Part shown: in pieces, positions 1 through 8,936 of the stretch
How the letters are laid out: every line of letters begins with the position of its first letter
How positions within the stretch are numbered: position 1 is the stretch's first letter
Assembly (NCBI RefSeq): GCF_014199535.1
Contig: NZ_JACHNV010000002.1
Location: 868,001-932,000, forward strand
Source: Hymenobacter latericoloratus
GTDB lineage: Bacteria > Bacteroidota > Bacteroidia > Cytophagales > Hymenobacteraceae
DNA: 64,000 nucleotides
Direction: 5' to 3'
Notes under the pieces: generated by a model
What the model was told of the DNA's origin: nothing
Database searches by the model: none
Seen by the model: only the letters and a program-made list of their open reading frames with translations
Translations under genes and position numbers: made by a program

Positions 1-494
1 GGGGCTACCTTCTCAATGGCTTTGCGCACGGCCGTAAGGGCCGCCGAGTCGCCAATCATTTCCGAGTTCTTGGCCAGCTTTTTCTTGAGCGTCTTGTTCT
101 CAGTGGCCAGCTTGGTAGTTTCGGCCGTGAGCTTGGTGCGGTCCAGGGCGTTGCGCACGGTTACCAGCAGGCGGTTCAGGTCTGGTGGCTTCTGCAGAAA
201 GTCGAAGGCGCCTTTCTTGGTGGCATCCACGGCCATTTCTACGTTGCCGTGGGCCGATACCATAATGAAGGCTGCGTTGGGCGCCACAATGCGGGCCCGT
301 TCCAGCACCTCAATGCCATCCATCTTGGGCATTTTGATGTCGCAGAGCACTACGTCGTACTTGTCGCGGATGAGCATGTCCAGGCCCGTGGGGCCATCCT
401 CGGCCTGATCTACCTGGTAGCTTTCGTACTCGAGAATTTCCTTCAGCGTGTGCCGAATGGCCTTTTCGTCGTCAATAATTAAGATGCGGGGCAT
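1..494 (-). CDS. NtrC-family sigma-54-dependent response regulator (5' part only)
   Basis: The gene runs off the left edge; about 164 N-terminal residues are visible, starting at the ATG whose complement lies at 492-494. The receiver domain is clear: acidic pair D8-D9, phosphoacceptor D52 in VVLCDIKMPKMDG, the Ser of IMVSAHG and the Lys of FLQKPPD near residue 100. A charged linker rich in Lys and Thr follows, then the sequence MIGDSAALTAVRKAIEKVAP, which is how the AAA+ domain of NtrC-type activators begins. In the family, phosphorylation drives oligomerisation and sigma-54 transcription activation. The AAA+ and DNA-binding domains lie outside the window, so targets and the partner kinase are unknown. 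The NtrC assignment rests on the start of the central domain only. Confidence 0.88.
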   Translation of the reverse strand, partial: MPRILIIDDEKAIRHTLKEILEYESYQVDQAEDGPTGLDMLIRDKYDVVLCDIKMPKMDGIEVLERARIVAPNAAFIMVSAHGNVEMAVDATKKGAFDFLQKPPDLNRLLVTVRNALDRTKLTAETTKLATENKTLKKKLAKNSEMIGDSAALTAVRKAIEKVA

Positions 495-652
495 AAGCTA
501 GGAAGAGCAAATGAAGGAAGCCAAAGTAACGAAAAGCCGGCGGCAAAAGATGAAGCCTACCCCCGAACCTTGGGTGAAGGGGCCGAAGAAAATGGTGACT
601 TGCTACGGCTAGCCCGGCTGATTTCAAGGACAGCTTAGACCAGCGGCCCGGT

Positions 653-3085
653 TTACGGTTTAACGCTGCGCACCGATAGGGTAGCGGCCGGCAAGCCCTC
701 GGCCGAGGCCGTAAGCTGCACCGTGCCCGGGGTGCGGCCGGCCCGTAGCAGCAACGTGGCAATGCCCGCTTCGGCGGCCACGGGGTTGTCGCCGAGCAGC
801 TCGGCGTCGCCGGCGGTTACGGCAAAGCGGATGGGGGTAGCGGCATCCGGTACGGGCGTGCCCTGGGCATCTACTACGGTAGCGTACACAAACACGGCAT
901 CCTGGCGGTCAGCGGTCAGGTCGCGGCCGCTCCGGTCGAAGCGGAGCTGCAGGTGGTGGGCCGGGCCGGGCGTGCGGCGGGTGTGCTCGGCCGCTGCCTG
1001 ACCGTTCAGATAGGCCACGGCCCGCAGCGTACCGGTGCTGAACGGCGGCACGGTGAACGTAAACGAAGGGTGAGCCAGGTGGTCGGAATAACGGTCCTGA
1101 TCGGGGCGCTGGCGGGCCAGGGGTTTGCCATTCAGCTGCAGCTCTACCTCGGCGCAGTTGCTGAACACCCGCACCTGCCGGGGCGCGGTGCTGGCCTGGG
1201 CATAGCTGGCCACGTACACCATGGGCTTGCCGAAGCCCTGGGCATCGGGGGTGGGGCCGTACTGGCTCTGGTAGAAGTAGAAGGCAAACTTGGGCAGGCG
1301 GTAGATGTCCATAATACCCGACGACTCGATATCCGGGGCGTAGCCGCGCTTGTAATCGAACTGCAGCCAGTTGGCGTCGCCGATGGCCGGGCCGATAAAG
1401 TTGTCGTTGTGAGCCTCCTGGAAGTTGAGCGCCTGCTGAATCAGGGCCCGCTCGCCCTGGCCGCGCAACTGGCGCGAAGTGCGTTCGGCCTCCTTCAGGC
1501 CGGCGTAGGCCGTTTGGTTGAAGCCGGCGTTCTGGGCGTAGTATTCCCAGTCGCCGTACTCGCAGAGCAGGATGGGCTTCTGCTTATTGTACTTGTGCCA
1601 GTAGTCGGGGGCTTTGGCGTGCTGGCGGGCCGGAATGAACACGTCGTAGGCGTAGTCGAGCCAGCCGCAGGTGTACACGTCGGTGGGGAAGGGCAGTTCC
1701 TCGTGCACGGCCTGGTGGGCCTGATCCATGAACGACTTGCTCATGTCGGTTTCGTTGAGGGCGGCCTCCCAGAGCACAATGCTGGGGTGGTTCCGGTCGC
1801 GGCGCACCATGTCGCGCACGTTCTGGAGGCTGTTGCGCTGAAAGTCCTCGGCCCCGAAAAACTGCCAGCCCGGAATGGAGTTCATCACCAGCAAACCCAG
1901 CTCGTCGCAGGCCTGCAGAAAAGCCGGCGAAGGCGGGTAGTGGGAGCAGCGCACAAAGTTGAAACCGGCTTCCTTGATTTTCCAGGCGTCGCGGTACTGC
2001 ATTTCATCCGATAAGGCGTAGGCCAGATAGGGGTACTCCTGGTGGCGGTTGGTACCGCGCAGGCGCGTTTTCTGACCATTGAGGTAGAAGCCTTCGGGCG
2101 CGAAGCGGATGGTACGCACACCGGTGGTCAGCTCCTGGCGGTCGAGGGCGCGGCCCTTGTCGTCCAGCACTTCCGTCACTACCCGGTAAAGGTAGGGGCG
2201 CGTGGGCGTCCAGAGTTTGGGCTGGGTCAGGGGCAGGGTTTGCCGCACCAAGGTAGCGCCGCCGGGCGTGAGCAGGGGCGCATCGGTGAGGGCGCGGGCC
2301 ACTTCCTTACCCCCGGCATCGAGCACCACGGTGCGCAGGCGGGCGGCCCGGTCGGTGCGGTAGTCGTTGCGGATTTCGGCCTGCAGGTGCAGGGTGGCCT
2401 GCTGCTCGCTCACGTTTTCGTAGCGAAGCAGCAGGCCGCCCCCGGCCACCCGCCCCGATTCTACGGCGTCGGTCAGGCGCAGGCGGTCCTGCACTACCAA
2501 TTGTACGGGGCGGTAGAGGCCACCGTAGTAGTTAAAATCGAGGTCTTTGAGGGGCTTGCCGGGCGGAATGGCGGGGTTGTCTTGGTTGTTGAGCTTCACC
2601 AGCAGGCAGTTCTCGGCGCCGGGACGGAGGTAGGGCGTCAGGTTTACGGTGAAAGGCAGGTAGCCGCCCTGGTGATGGGCAAGGCGGCGGCCGTTCAGGT
2701 ACACATCGGCTTCCTGCATGGCTCCCTCAAACCGGATGGCCACACGGCGGGCGGTATCAGCGGCAGCCACCCGGAAAAAGCGGCGGTAGAAGCAGGTGCC
2801 CTGCCACTGCCGGGCGGTGGTTACCACCGGCTCCAGGCGGGGCGTGTGGGGCAGGCCCACCGCGGCCCAGGGCCGGGCGGCATCGGCAGTGCGCGCGAAG
2901 AAGGTGGGGCCCACGGCCGTGTCCACATCCTTCACAAACTCCCAGTCCTGGTTAAAGGTCTCGGGCTGCAGAGCCGAGGCGGTCCGGCCGGCAGTACCCC
3001 CCGGGCGGGTGCAGGCGGCCAGCGCCAGCAGCCCACTCAGGGCCAGCAGCTGGGGCGAGAGAAAAGCACGACGAAAACTACTCAT
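653..3085 (-). CDS. Secreted glycoside hydrolase family 2 lipoprotein (beta-galactosidase/beta-glucuronidase-like)
   Basis: 810 residues with a lipoprotein signal peptide (lipobox LAAC, Cys25), so probably anchored in the outer membrane or periplasm. GH2 domain order: jelly-roll sugar-binding domain (about 45-210), Ig-like domain (210-325), TIM barrel (330-620), a DUF4982-like beta domain, and a C-terminal Big_1-like Ig domain (about 730-810). The proposed acid/base is E445 in LNET and the nucleophile E509 in LLCEYG. The start codon overlaps the stop of the upstream GH5-like gene by one base (TAATG), so the two are probably translationally coupled and cooperate on one substrate. The exact substrate (galactoside, glucuronide or mannoside) cannot be read from the sequence. 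Confidence 0.85.
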   Translation of the reverse strand: MSSFRRAFLSPQLLALSGLLALAACTRPGGTAGRTASALQPETFNQDWEFVKDVDTAVGPTFFARTADAARPWAAVGLPHTPRLEPVVTTARQWQGTCFYRRFFRVAAADTARRVAIRFEGAMQEADVYLNGRRLAHHQGGYLPFTVNLTPYLRPGAENCLLVKLNNQDNPAIPPGKPLKDLDFNYYGGLYRPVQLVVQDRLRLTDAVESGRVAGGGLLLRYENVSEQQATLHLQAEIRNDYRTDRAARLRTVVLDAGGKEVARALTDAPLLTPGGATLVRQTLPLTQPKLWTPTRPYLYRVVTEVLDDKGRALDRQELTTGVRTIRFAPEGFYLNGQKTRLRGTNRHQEYPYLAYALSDEMQYRDAWKIKEAGFNFVRCSHYPPSPAFLQACDELGLLVMNSIPGWQFFGAEDFQRNSLQNVRDMVRRDRNHPSIVLWEAALNETDMSKSFMDQAHQAVHEELPFPTDVYTCGWLDYAYDVFIPARQHAKAPDYWHKYNKQKPILLCEYGDWEYYAQNAGFNQTAYAGLKEAERTSRQLRGQGERALIQQALNFQEAHNDNFIGPAIGDANWLQFDYKRGYAPDIESSGIMDIYRLPKFAFYFYQSQYGPTPDAQGFGKPMVYVASYAQASTAPRQVRVFSNCAEVELQLNGKPLARQRPDQDRYSDHLAHPSFTFTVPPFSTGTLRAVAYLNGQAAAEHTRRTPGPAHHLQLRFDRSGRDLTADRQDAVFVYATVVDAQGTPVPDAATPIRFAVTAGDAELLGDNPVAAEAGIATLLLRAGRTPGTVQLTASAEGLPAATLSVRSVKP

Positions 3086-5727
3086 TAGCGCAGATAGATG
3101 GATTCGAGGTCGAGGAAGGGGCGGGCGTTGGCGGCCGGGGCGGGGGTAGCGGCGGGCTCCAGCAGCACCTGCAGCACTTCGGCCTGGGCCAGGGGTAGGG
3201 TAGCCGGGCCGGCCGTCTGGAAGCTTAGGGGCAGGAAGCTAGGGTAGGGCCGGGGCAGCAGCAGTTGAGCACCAGGCCGGAACGCCGACAACGGCACGCG
3301 CACTTCCTGCATATCCTCGCCGAACTCCACTTCCGCTACGTAAGCCGCCGCGTCGCGGGTGGTCAGCACGAGGCGGGCGCGGCCTGCCCCGGCTCCCCGG
3401 CGGCCCCGGATAACCAGCTCGCGGAAGGTGCCCGCCTCCGTAGCACGCGAGGCCAGCCGGTCGGCGAAGTAGGCGCGCAGGAAGGCCACGGGAGCGGCGG
3501 CATCGGCAAAAGGAATGGGGGTAGGGGCCGGGGGGCTCTGGAGCAGGCGCAAAGCCAGCTGGCCGTTGCCGCTGGTCACGTAATCGGCCCAGCCGGCTCC
3601 GTTCACGCCGCCCACTTCAACCCGCTGCTGATCCTGAGCTGCCACAAACAGGGGCAGAGCCGCGCCGGCCGCCACAATCGGGGCCTCCCAATGCTCACGC
3701 GGGGCGTAGTCCCAGTCCTGAGGGCTGCCGGCAAAGCCGCCGGGGAAGGTGGTGGCGCGGCCATTGTGCTTCACGACCACCCAGTAGCGCAGCAGGCCCG
3801 GGTAGAGCAGGTCGGCGGGTACGGTGGCTTCGGCGGTGGTCAGGGTAAGGCGGCGCATGGGCAGGGCGCGGGTGCGGCCGTAAAAGTGCTGGGCCACCAG
3901 AAACAGGGAGTCAGCCGCGTCGGCGCCGGCCACGGTAGCCTGCAGGATAGTGGGCCGGCCGGCCGGCAGCTGGGTGGGCGCGGTGTGCACTACCTGGGTA
4001 GGGAGGGGGGTAGGGGCCGGGGCCACAAACTCACCCAGCCGGATGGCGCCGACCTGGGTTTGGGCCGTGAAGGCCGCGGTGTTTTTGCCCCGGGCCGCTA
4101 CCACGTACACGCCGGGCTGCAGGCGCACGGTGCCGCCGGTGGCCTGGCCCTGGAAGGTGTTGCCTTCGTTCAGGCCGCGCACGGTAAAGTCAGTGCCCAG
4201 ACCGGGCAGGCGCAGGCGCAGGGGCTGGGTGTTCCAGGCAATGCGCACCACGGGCTGGCGCAGGGAGGTGGTGGCAAACGGGTCGCGCACCGGAATAGCG
4301 TCGGGCATCACCTCCAGCCGCCACACGCCGGTAGCCAGCTGGTCGAGGAAGTAGGCGCCGGTGCCTTCGTAGGTTACCAGGGGCGAGGAGCCGGTGCCGG
4401 CCAGGCGGCGCAGGGCGGTGGGCTTGCGCGGCTGGGTGGTGGTAGTGCTGGTGTAGTAAAACTCCTCGGGCGTGTTCAGCTCACTCAGGCCCGCGCGGTA
4501 GCTTACCCGGAAGTTGTTGAAGACCGAATCCTGGGGGTAGGCCCCGAACGGCTGCCCCCGCTTCACGTCCCGGAATACCTTGCCCGCAATCAGCAGGCTC
4601 AGGGCTTTGGCCGGGGTATAGGCCAGGTTCAGGTAGTGGGTCTGGTACTCGGTATTGGCAAAGGCAATGGCCAGCGGGTCGTAGGCAAACTGGGTGGCCC
4701 ACTGCATGCCGGCGCTGCGGAAGGAGCGGGCCATCAGGGGGTACATCACGGGCTGCAGAATATCCGCCGACTCGAACTCGTACACCATGCGGGGCTTACG
4801 GCTGAAGCGCGGGTCCTGGGCGTACGGAATGGGGTACTGGCTTACCAGGGGCAGCATGTTGCCCTGCAGCGTGTGCCCGCCCACCAGGGCTGAAGGGTAC
4901 CACTGAAACGTAAAGCCTTGCACCGGGCTGTTGAGAATGGCGTTGGCTACCGTGGGGCTTTCGGCAATGTTGTAGAAGATGGGCTTCTGGTAGCCTGTGC
5001 TGCGCATGGCCTGCACCATACGCTCCACAAAATGGCTCACCTCAGCCTCGGGCTGGCGGTAGTGGGGCTCGTTGCAAACCTCGTAGGCGATGATGTCGGG
5101 GTCCTCGCGGTTGAGCTGGCCGGTGTATTGGTTGCGGTGATTGAGGAACTGCTTCAGGTAGTTTTCCTGGGCCCGCACGGCCCGCTCGTTGTTGTAGGCC
5201 CGGCCTTTGGGGTAAATGCTGGAGAAGCCCGTCTGGGCCGTGTCCTTTTCCGGATAGCCGTTGCCCCAGTAGGCAATGGGGGTCAGAATGATTTTGATGC
5301 GCCGCTGCTTAAGCCGCTGCACCAGGTAATCAAGCAGGCGCAGGTGTTCATTCTGCAGGATGTTGCCCAGCGTATCGGTGATTTCCACATCCCAGACGTG
5401 CACCCGGAAGGCATCGATGCCCAGGCGCGAAAGGTGGTACACATCCTGGTCAATGGCTTTTTCCAGGTTGATGCCCAGCTTCTGGTGGGCGCGGTAAGAG
5501 TAGGCAAAGGGCGTGGTGTAGTTAACCCCGAATAGGGCTACCTCCTGCTTGCTACCCTGCCAGCGCAGTACGCCTTTGGCGTCCACGTACACGTCGGCGG
5601 CTTTGGGGGATGGTTTTTGGGCCAGGGCTGTCGGGGCAATGGCAAGCAGCAAAAGCCAGGCAAGACCGGCCAGAATCAACCGCCAGCCACTCCGGCCAGG
5701 CACACTGTGACGCAAGGAATCAGACAT
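3085..5727 (-). CDS. Exported glycoside hydrolase, GH5-like TIM barrel (cellulase/mannanase clan GH-A)
   Basis: 880 residues. The N-terminus has a basic stretch and a hydrophobic segment (about 15-36), consistent with a Sec signal. A clan GH-A barrel covers about 45-390: the region AFRVHVWD, then the acid/base E220 in VCNEPH and the nucleophile E317 in MVYEFESAD, spaced as in GH5. The remaining 490 residues look like beta-sandwich modules, including a region rich in Pro and Thr near 570-600, with no catalytic motif I recognise. It is the first gene of a two-gene unit with the GH2 gene. A poorly characterised GH-A subfamily is as likely as a true cellulase. Confidence 0.8.
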   Translation of the reverse strand: MSDSLRHSVPGRSGWRLILAGLAWLLLLAIAPTALAQKPSPKAADVYVDAKGVLRWQGSKQEVALFGVNYTTPFAYSYRAHQKLGINLEKAIDQDVYHLSRLGIDAFRVHVWDVEITDTLGNILQNEHLRLLDYLVQRLKQRRIKIILTPIAYWGNGYPEKDTAQTGFSSIYPKGRAYNNERAVRAQENYLKQFLNHRNQYTGQLNREDPDIIAYEVCNEPHYRQPEAEVSHFVERMVQAMRSTGYQKPIFYNIAESPTVANAILNSPVQGFTFQWYPSALVGGHTLQGNMLPLVSQYPIPYAQDPRFSRKPRMVYEFESADILQPVMYPLMARSFRSAGMQWATQFAYDPLAIAFANTEYQTHYLNLAYTPAKALSLLIAGKVFRDVKRGQPFGAYPQDSVFNNFRVSYRAGLSELNTPEEFYYTSTTTTQPRKPTALRRLAGTGSSPLVTYEGTGAYFLDQLATGVWRLEVMPDAIPVRDPFATTSLRQPVVRIAWNTQPLRLRLPGLGTDFTVRGLNEGNTFQGQATGGTVRLQPGVYVVAARGKNTAAFTAQTQVGAIRLGEFVAPAPTPLPTQVVHTAPTQLPAGRPTILQATVAGADAADSLFLVAQHFYGRTRALPMRRLTLTTAEATVPADLLYPGLLRYWVVVKHNGRATTFPGGFAGSPQDWDYAPREHWEAPIVAAGAALPLFVAAQDQQRVEVGGVNGAGWADYVTSGNGQLALRLLQSPPAPTPIPFADAAAPVAFLRAYFADRLASRATEAGTFRELVIRGRRGAGAGRARLVLTTRDAAAYVAEVEFGEDMQEVRVPLSAFRPGAQLLLPRPYPSFLPLSFQTAGPATLPLAQAEVLQVLLEPAATPAPAANARPFLDLESIYLR

Positions 5728-5767
5728 AATGCAAACGTTTGAATTCGCGAAGTAACACCATATAATT

Positions 5768-5806
5768 ACAAAAACGGCCGCCGCACCCGAAGTTGCAGCG
5801 GCCGTT
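5768..5806 (-). terminator. Intrinsic terminator of rnpB
   Basis: The arms at 5773-5785 and 5794-5806 form a 13-bp stem with one mismatch. On the minus strand it is followed by TTTTTG, directly after the RNase P RNA 3' end. It also lies between rnpB and the GH5-like gene, insulating that gene. Confidence 0.75.
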
Positions 5807-5813
5807 TGATGCG

Positions 5814-6299
5814 TGGTGATGAGTCTGTAAGCCGGGTTTTGTCCGCCTCTGCAAGCAGCGGCGGCCCCACCATTTATCTAGGCCAGTCCTCGCGGAAAGG
5901 CTCCATCAACCTACCCGCTGGCGCCCAGGCGAGCCGCCCGGTGCCGGCCCCCGAAAGGGCCGACGTGCCAGCTTATTTGGTCTTTCAACCCCTGAGGTTT
6001 ACCCAGCCGGCATAGTCACCCAGCCGCTGGTGCGCTCTTACCGCACCTTTTCACCCTTACCGGTTTTGGCAGGGTAGGCCGGTGTTAGGGTAAGAGTTTG
6101 GGAGGTAACCCCCTTGCCCTCCTACCTTCTTACCCGCCTGCCCTTAAAAACTGGCGGTACTTTTCTGTGGCACTGGCTGTCCGGCGCAGCTTTACGCCAC
6201 GCCGTCCTTCCCGTTAGGAAGCAGGGTGCTCTGTGTTGCCCGGACTTTCCTCGTCGCCGTTCTTGCGTCGGGCGCCGCGGTGGGGCGACCCATCACTAG
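5814..6299 (-). ncRNA. rnpB: RNase P RNA (bacterial type A)
   Basis: Conserved elements read on the minus strand in the proper order: GAGGAAAGTCCGGGC near 6240-6255, ACAGAGC just after it, GGTAAGGGTGAAAAGGTGCG near 6035-6060, GAGCGCACC, CTGGCCTAGATAAATGG near 5872-5890, and ACCCGGCTTACAGAC at the 3' end near 5825-5840. The P1 helix forms between 6287-6296 and 5816-5825 with one G-U pair, which sets both ends within a few bases. RNase P RNA is the catalytic subunit that removes tRNA 5' leaders. At about 486 nt it is long for the class; the extra length sits mainly in the P12 arm (about 6065-6170). Confidence 0.95.
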
Positions 6300-6322
6300 G
6301 GGCAAAGGTAGGGGAATACTGT

Positions 6323-6697
6323 TTACATACTTTCCATCAACTCTATATTCAGGGTGTCATGCTCAGGCACTATTACCCTTTTACAGTCGTAGCTTAGCAT
6401 GGTTACCACAAGTATTCCGTTTGATGGAGCATTGATTTGGTAGCGTCCATACGCGTCACTATGAGCTACTATATTGCTTCCCTCAAGTTGAATTTGAGCG
6501 TCCGCAATACGCTCTGTTTTATGATGAATGAATCCTGAAACGAGGTGGGATTTACCTAGTGGACTTTCAGAAGGGAGCTTTGGGATTTGCTCACAATCAG
6601 TAGTGCTCAGCGCATGATACTGGCTGTTGCGAGGCGTTGTACCTATGCAGCCAATCGACGAAAGCAGTAGTATGAATGCTAGGCAATTCTTAATCAT
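6323..6697 (-). CDS. Small lipoprotein with carboxypeptidase-regulatory-like domain
   Basis: 124 residues. The lipobox SSIGC gives lipidated Cys17. Residues about 50-118 resemble a single CarboxypepD_reg-like beta-sandwich (VSGFIHHKTERIADAQIQLE, then AHSDAYGRYQINAP), a fold common in Bacteroidota surface proteins. No enzymatic motif is present. The gene is clearly more AT-rich than its neighbours, which suggests a different history or weak codon selection. It stands alone between rnpB and the M1-like peptidase. The function is unknown; the fold call is by pattern only. Confidence 0.65.
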   Translation of the reverse strand: MIKNCLAFILLLSSIGCIGTTPRNSQYHALSTTDCEQIPKLPSESPLGKSHLVSGFIHHKTERIADAQIQLEGSNIVAHSDAYGRYQINAPSNGILVVTMLSYDCKRVIVPEHDTLNIELMESM

Positions 6698-6739
6698 GAA
6701 TACGATTCACGTAATGTCAATTACTCTTTTGAGCAAACC

Positions 6740-8602
6740 CTACTTTCCCTCCCACACGTTATCCTTCGGGTAGCTGTCGGGTACGAGGGTAGCACCTAGC
6801 TTCACTTGTTTCACGGCTTTGGTGGTGGCCACGGGTACCGTGACGGTGCGGGCGCCCTGCTCCCAGACGGCAATGGTGCGGTGCAGCTTCTGGGTAGAGT
6901 TATCGGCGAAGGTAATGGTGAGGTCCACGGGCACGGGCTTGGTGCCTTTGGATTCTACTACCACATCGTAGCCGGTAGGGGTTTTCGTGAGGGTTTGAAT
7001 GGCCAGGTCGGGGTAGCCGCCCTCGAAAAACCAGCGCTGCCAGAACCAGTTGAGGTTGCGGCCCGCCCCGGCGTTCATGGAGTTGAAGAAGTCGAAGGGC
7101 ATGGGGTGCTTGCCGTTCCAGTTGCGGATGTAGGTGTGCAGGGCCTTAGTGAACAGCTCGTCGCCCAGCATGTCCTTCACGTAGAGGTAGCCCAGGCCCG
7201 GCTTGGGGTAGGAGTTGAGGAAGAAGGCCGTGCCGGTTTGCTGGGTGCTGAGCGTGACAATGGGCACATCGACCTCCGTGGCAGCGGCGGCGGCGTAGGG
7301 CGCAATGCCGTAATCGTCGTCCAGCTTGGGGTCGATGATGCCGGAAATCAGCCACTCCCCGATGGTGGCCCAGCCCTCATCCATCCAGCCGTACTTGGTT
7401 TCGTTGATGCCCATGTAGAACGGGAACATCGTGTGGAATATCTCGTGGTCGGTGAGGGTAATGGCGTCCTCGCGGGTTTCCGTGGGGTTGTCGTTCACCA
7501 TCATGGGGTACTCCATCTGGTCGAGGCCATCGAAGATGGTTTCGTGGGAGTAGGGGAAGGGCCACTTGGGGAAAGTGTACGACATGGCCTCCACCGTTTT
7601 GCGGGCGAAGTGAATCACTTCCTCGTAATCCTTGTGCTGGGGGTTGTACACGGCATCCACGCGGGTGCGGCGCTTGGTAGCTGGGTCAACTACCAGACTG
7701 CTCGATTGCCACACGTAGTGGTCGGTGGTAGCAAACACGAAATCCGTCACGTTTTTGGCCTCGAAGTGCCAGGTGTTTTGGGCAGCGGGGGCCGTGATGC
7801 CGCCGGTTTTCAGATCTACGGTGGTGATGATGCTGGTGATGCCGTCCTTGGTTGAGGCATCCTGGAGGCGCTGGGCGTATTTTTTGGTCAGGACTTTGTC
7901 GGCGTTGGTCAGGTCGCCGGTGGCCCACACCACAAAGTTGCGGGGCACGGTAATGTCCACAGAGAAGTTGGCGAAGTCGTTGTAGAACTCCTGGCTTCCG
8001 AGGTAGGGGGTGCGGTTCCAGCCGTCAATGTCATCGTACACCGCAATGCGCGGGAAGAAGTAAGCGACAAAGTCGGCGTTGGGCTCTACCTCGCCGGTGC
8101 GGGTGTGGGAGCCTTTATTGAGAATGTAGGAGTAGGTGACGGAGACCTGCGCCGTTTGCTTAGGCCCAATGGCTCGCTTCACCGGAACCGGCAGATTGGT
8201 GAAATCGGCGCGGAGCTTGGCTACGTCGATAGGCTGGCCGTTGATGGTCAAGCGGGTAATCTTCACACCCTCGCTCACGTCCTCGGGGCTGATGCCGCTG
8301 GCGCGGGGCGCGCCCTTCTGATAGAGGTTGGGGTAGAGCTTAAACCAGAGCTGCCGCAGCGAATCGGGGCTTTGGTTGTGGTAGGCAATGTCCACGGTGC
8401 CCGCCACGCGCCGGGTGGCCGGGTCAAAATCAACTTTGAGCTTGTAGTCAGCGGAGTTTTGCCAGTAGTTGGGGCCCGGCAGGCCGCTTTCGGCGCGGGT
8501 ACCTTTGGCGTAGGTGGCCTGCAGGTTGCGGGGCACGGGCAGCTGCTGGGCCGAGGCGGTAAGGGCGAGGAGGGAAGCGGCGAGAAGCGCGGGTAGTTTC
8601 AT
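6740..8602 (-). CDS. Exported M1 family zinc metallopeptidase
   Basis: 620 residues with a cleavable signal peptide (cut near residue 18, after ASA). The zinc site is HEIFH (H386, E387, H390) followed 18 residues later by E409 in WMDEGWATIGEW, the M1/gluzincin arrangement. The N-terminal region (about 40-250) fits the M1 beta-saddle domain (VDFDPATRRVAGTVDIAY). The usual GAMEN exopeptidase motif appears as GLDQMEYP near residue 365, a replacement seen in Bacteroidota M1 relatives, so aminopeptidase specificity is uncertain. The expected location is the periplasm or cell surface. It is monocistronic as far as the spacing shows. Confidence 0.85.
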   Translation of the reverse strand: MKLPALLAASLLALTASAQQLPVPRNLQATYAKGTRAESGLPGPNYWQNSADYKLKVDFDPATRRVAGTVDIAYHNQSPDSLRQLWFKLYPNLYQKGAPRASGISPEDVSEGVKITRLTINGQPIDVAKLRADFTNLPVPVKRAIGPKQTAQVSVTYSYILNKGSHTRTGEVEPNADFVAYFFPRIAVYDDIDGWNRTPYLGSQEFYNDFANFSVDITVPRNFVVWATGDLTNADKVLTKKYAQRLQDASTKDGITSIITTVDLKTGGITAPAAQNTWHFEAKNVTDFVFATTDHYVWQSSSLVVDPATKRRTRVDAVYNPQHKDYEEVIHFARKTVEAMSYTFPKWPFPYSHETIFDGLDQMEYPMMVNDNPTETREDAITLTDHEIFHTMFPFYMGINETKYGWMDEGWATIGEWLISGIIDPKLDDDYGIAPYAAAAATEVDVPIVTLSTQQTGTAFFLNSYPKPGLGYLYVKDMLGDELFTKALHTYIRNWNGKHPMPFDFFNSMNAGAGRNLNWFWQRWFFEGGYPDLAIQTLTKTPTGYDVVVESKGTKPVPVDLTITFADNSTQKLHRTIAVWEQGARTVTVPVATTKAVKQVKLGATLVPDSYPKDNVWEGK

Positions 8603-8936
8603 GCGGCGGGATAGGTTTCGGCCGCAAGGTAACCAGATGTGCCCGAGGGTTGCCTTGGATTAGGTTGGTGAGCTGCAGGAACGTCATGTCGAGCCCCGCG
8701 AGACATCTCGCGGGCTGATGTTGTGGGGGTAGCTAATCAAACTGACTGGCCTAGAACATCACAAAAGCACGTCATTCTTCGTCGCCGCTTGATGCGCGGA
8801 ATACTCAGGATGACGTGCTTTATATAGGGTTACTTTGGCAACGAAGCGGTAGAGATGCTTCGACTCCGCTCAGCATGACGTGCTGTTGTACCGGGCTGTT
8901 TCTATCCTCTGTTCTTCATTCAAACAGCCTGCTACG
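8603..8936. repeat. Intergenic region with REP-like palindromes
   Basis: This 334-bp gap holds no gene. The decamer AGCACGTCAT occurs at 8766-8775 and its complement ATGACGTGCT at 8810-8819 and again at 8875-8884, giving a BIME-like cluster. A second hairpin, GCGAGACATCTCGC, lies near 8697-8710. Related GTCAT-type ends recur in other gaps of this window, so this is probably a genome-wide repeat family and not a local regulator site. Confidence 0.6.

Noticed and set aside
3265..4893. Long plus-strand ORF of 542 codons
   Set aside because: It is antisense to the GH5-like gene, with Gly/His/Val-rich composition typical of a shadow frame of GC-rich code.
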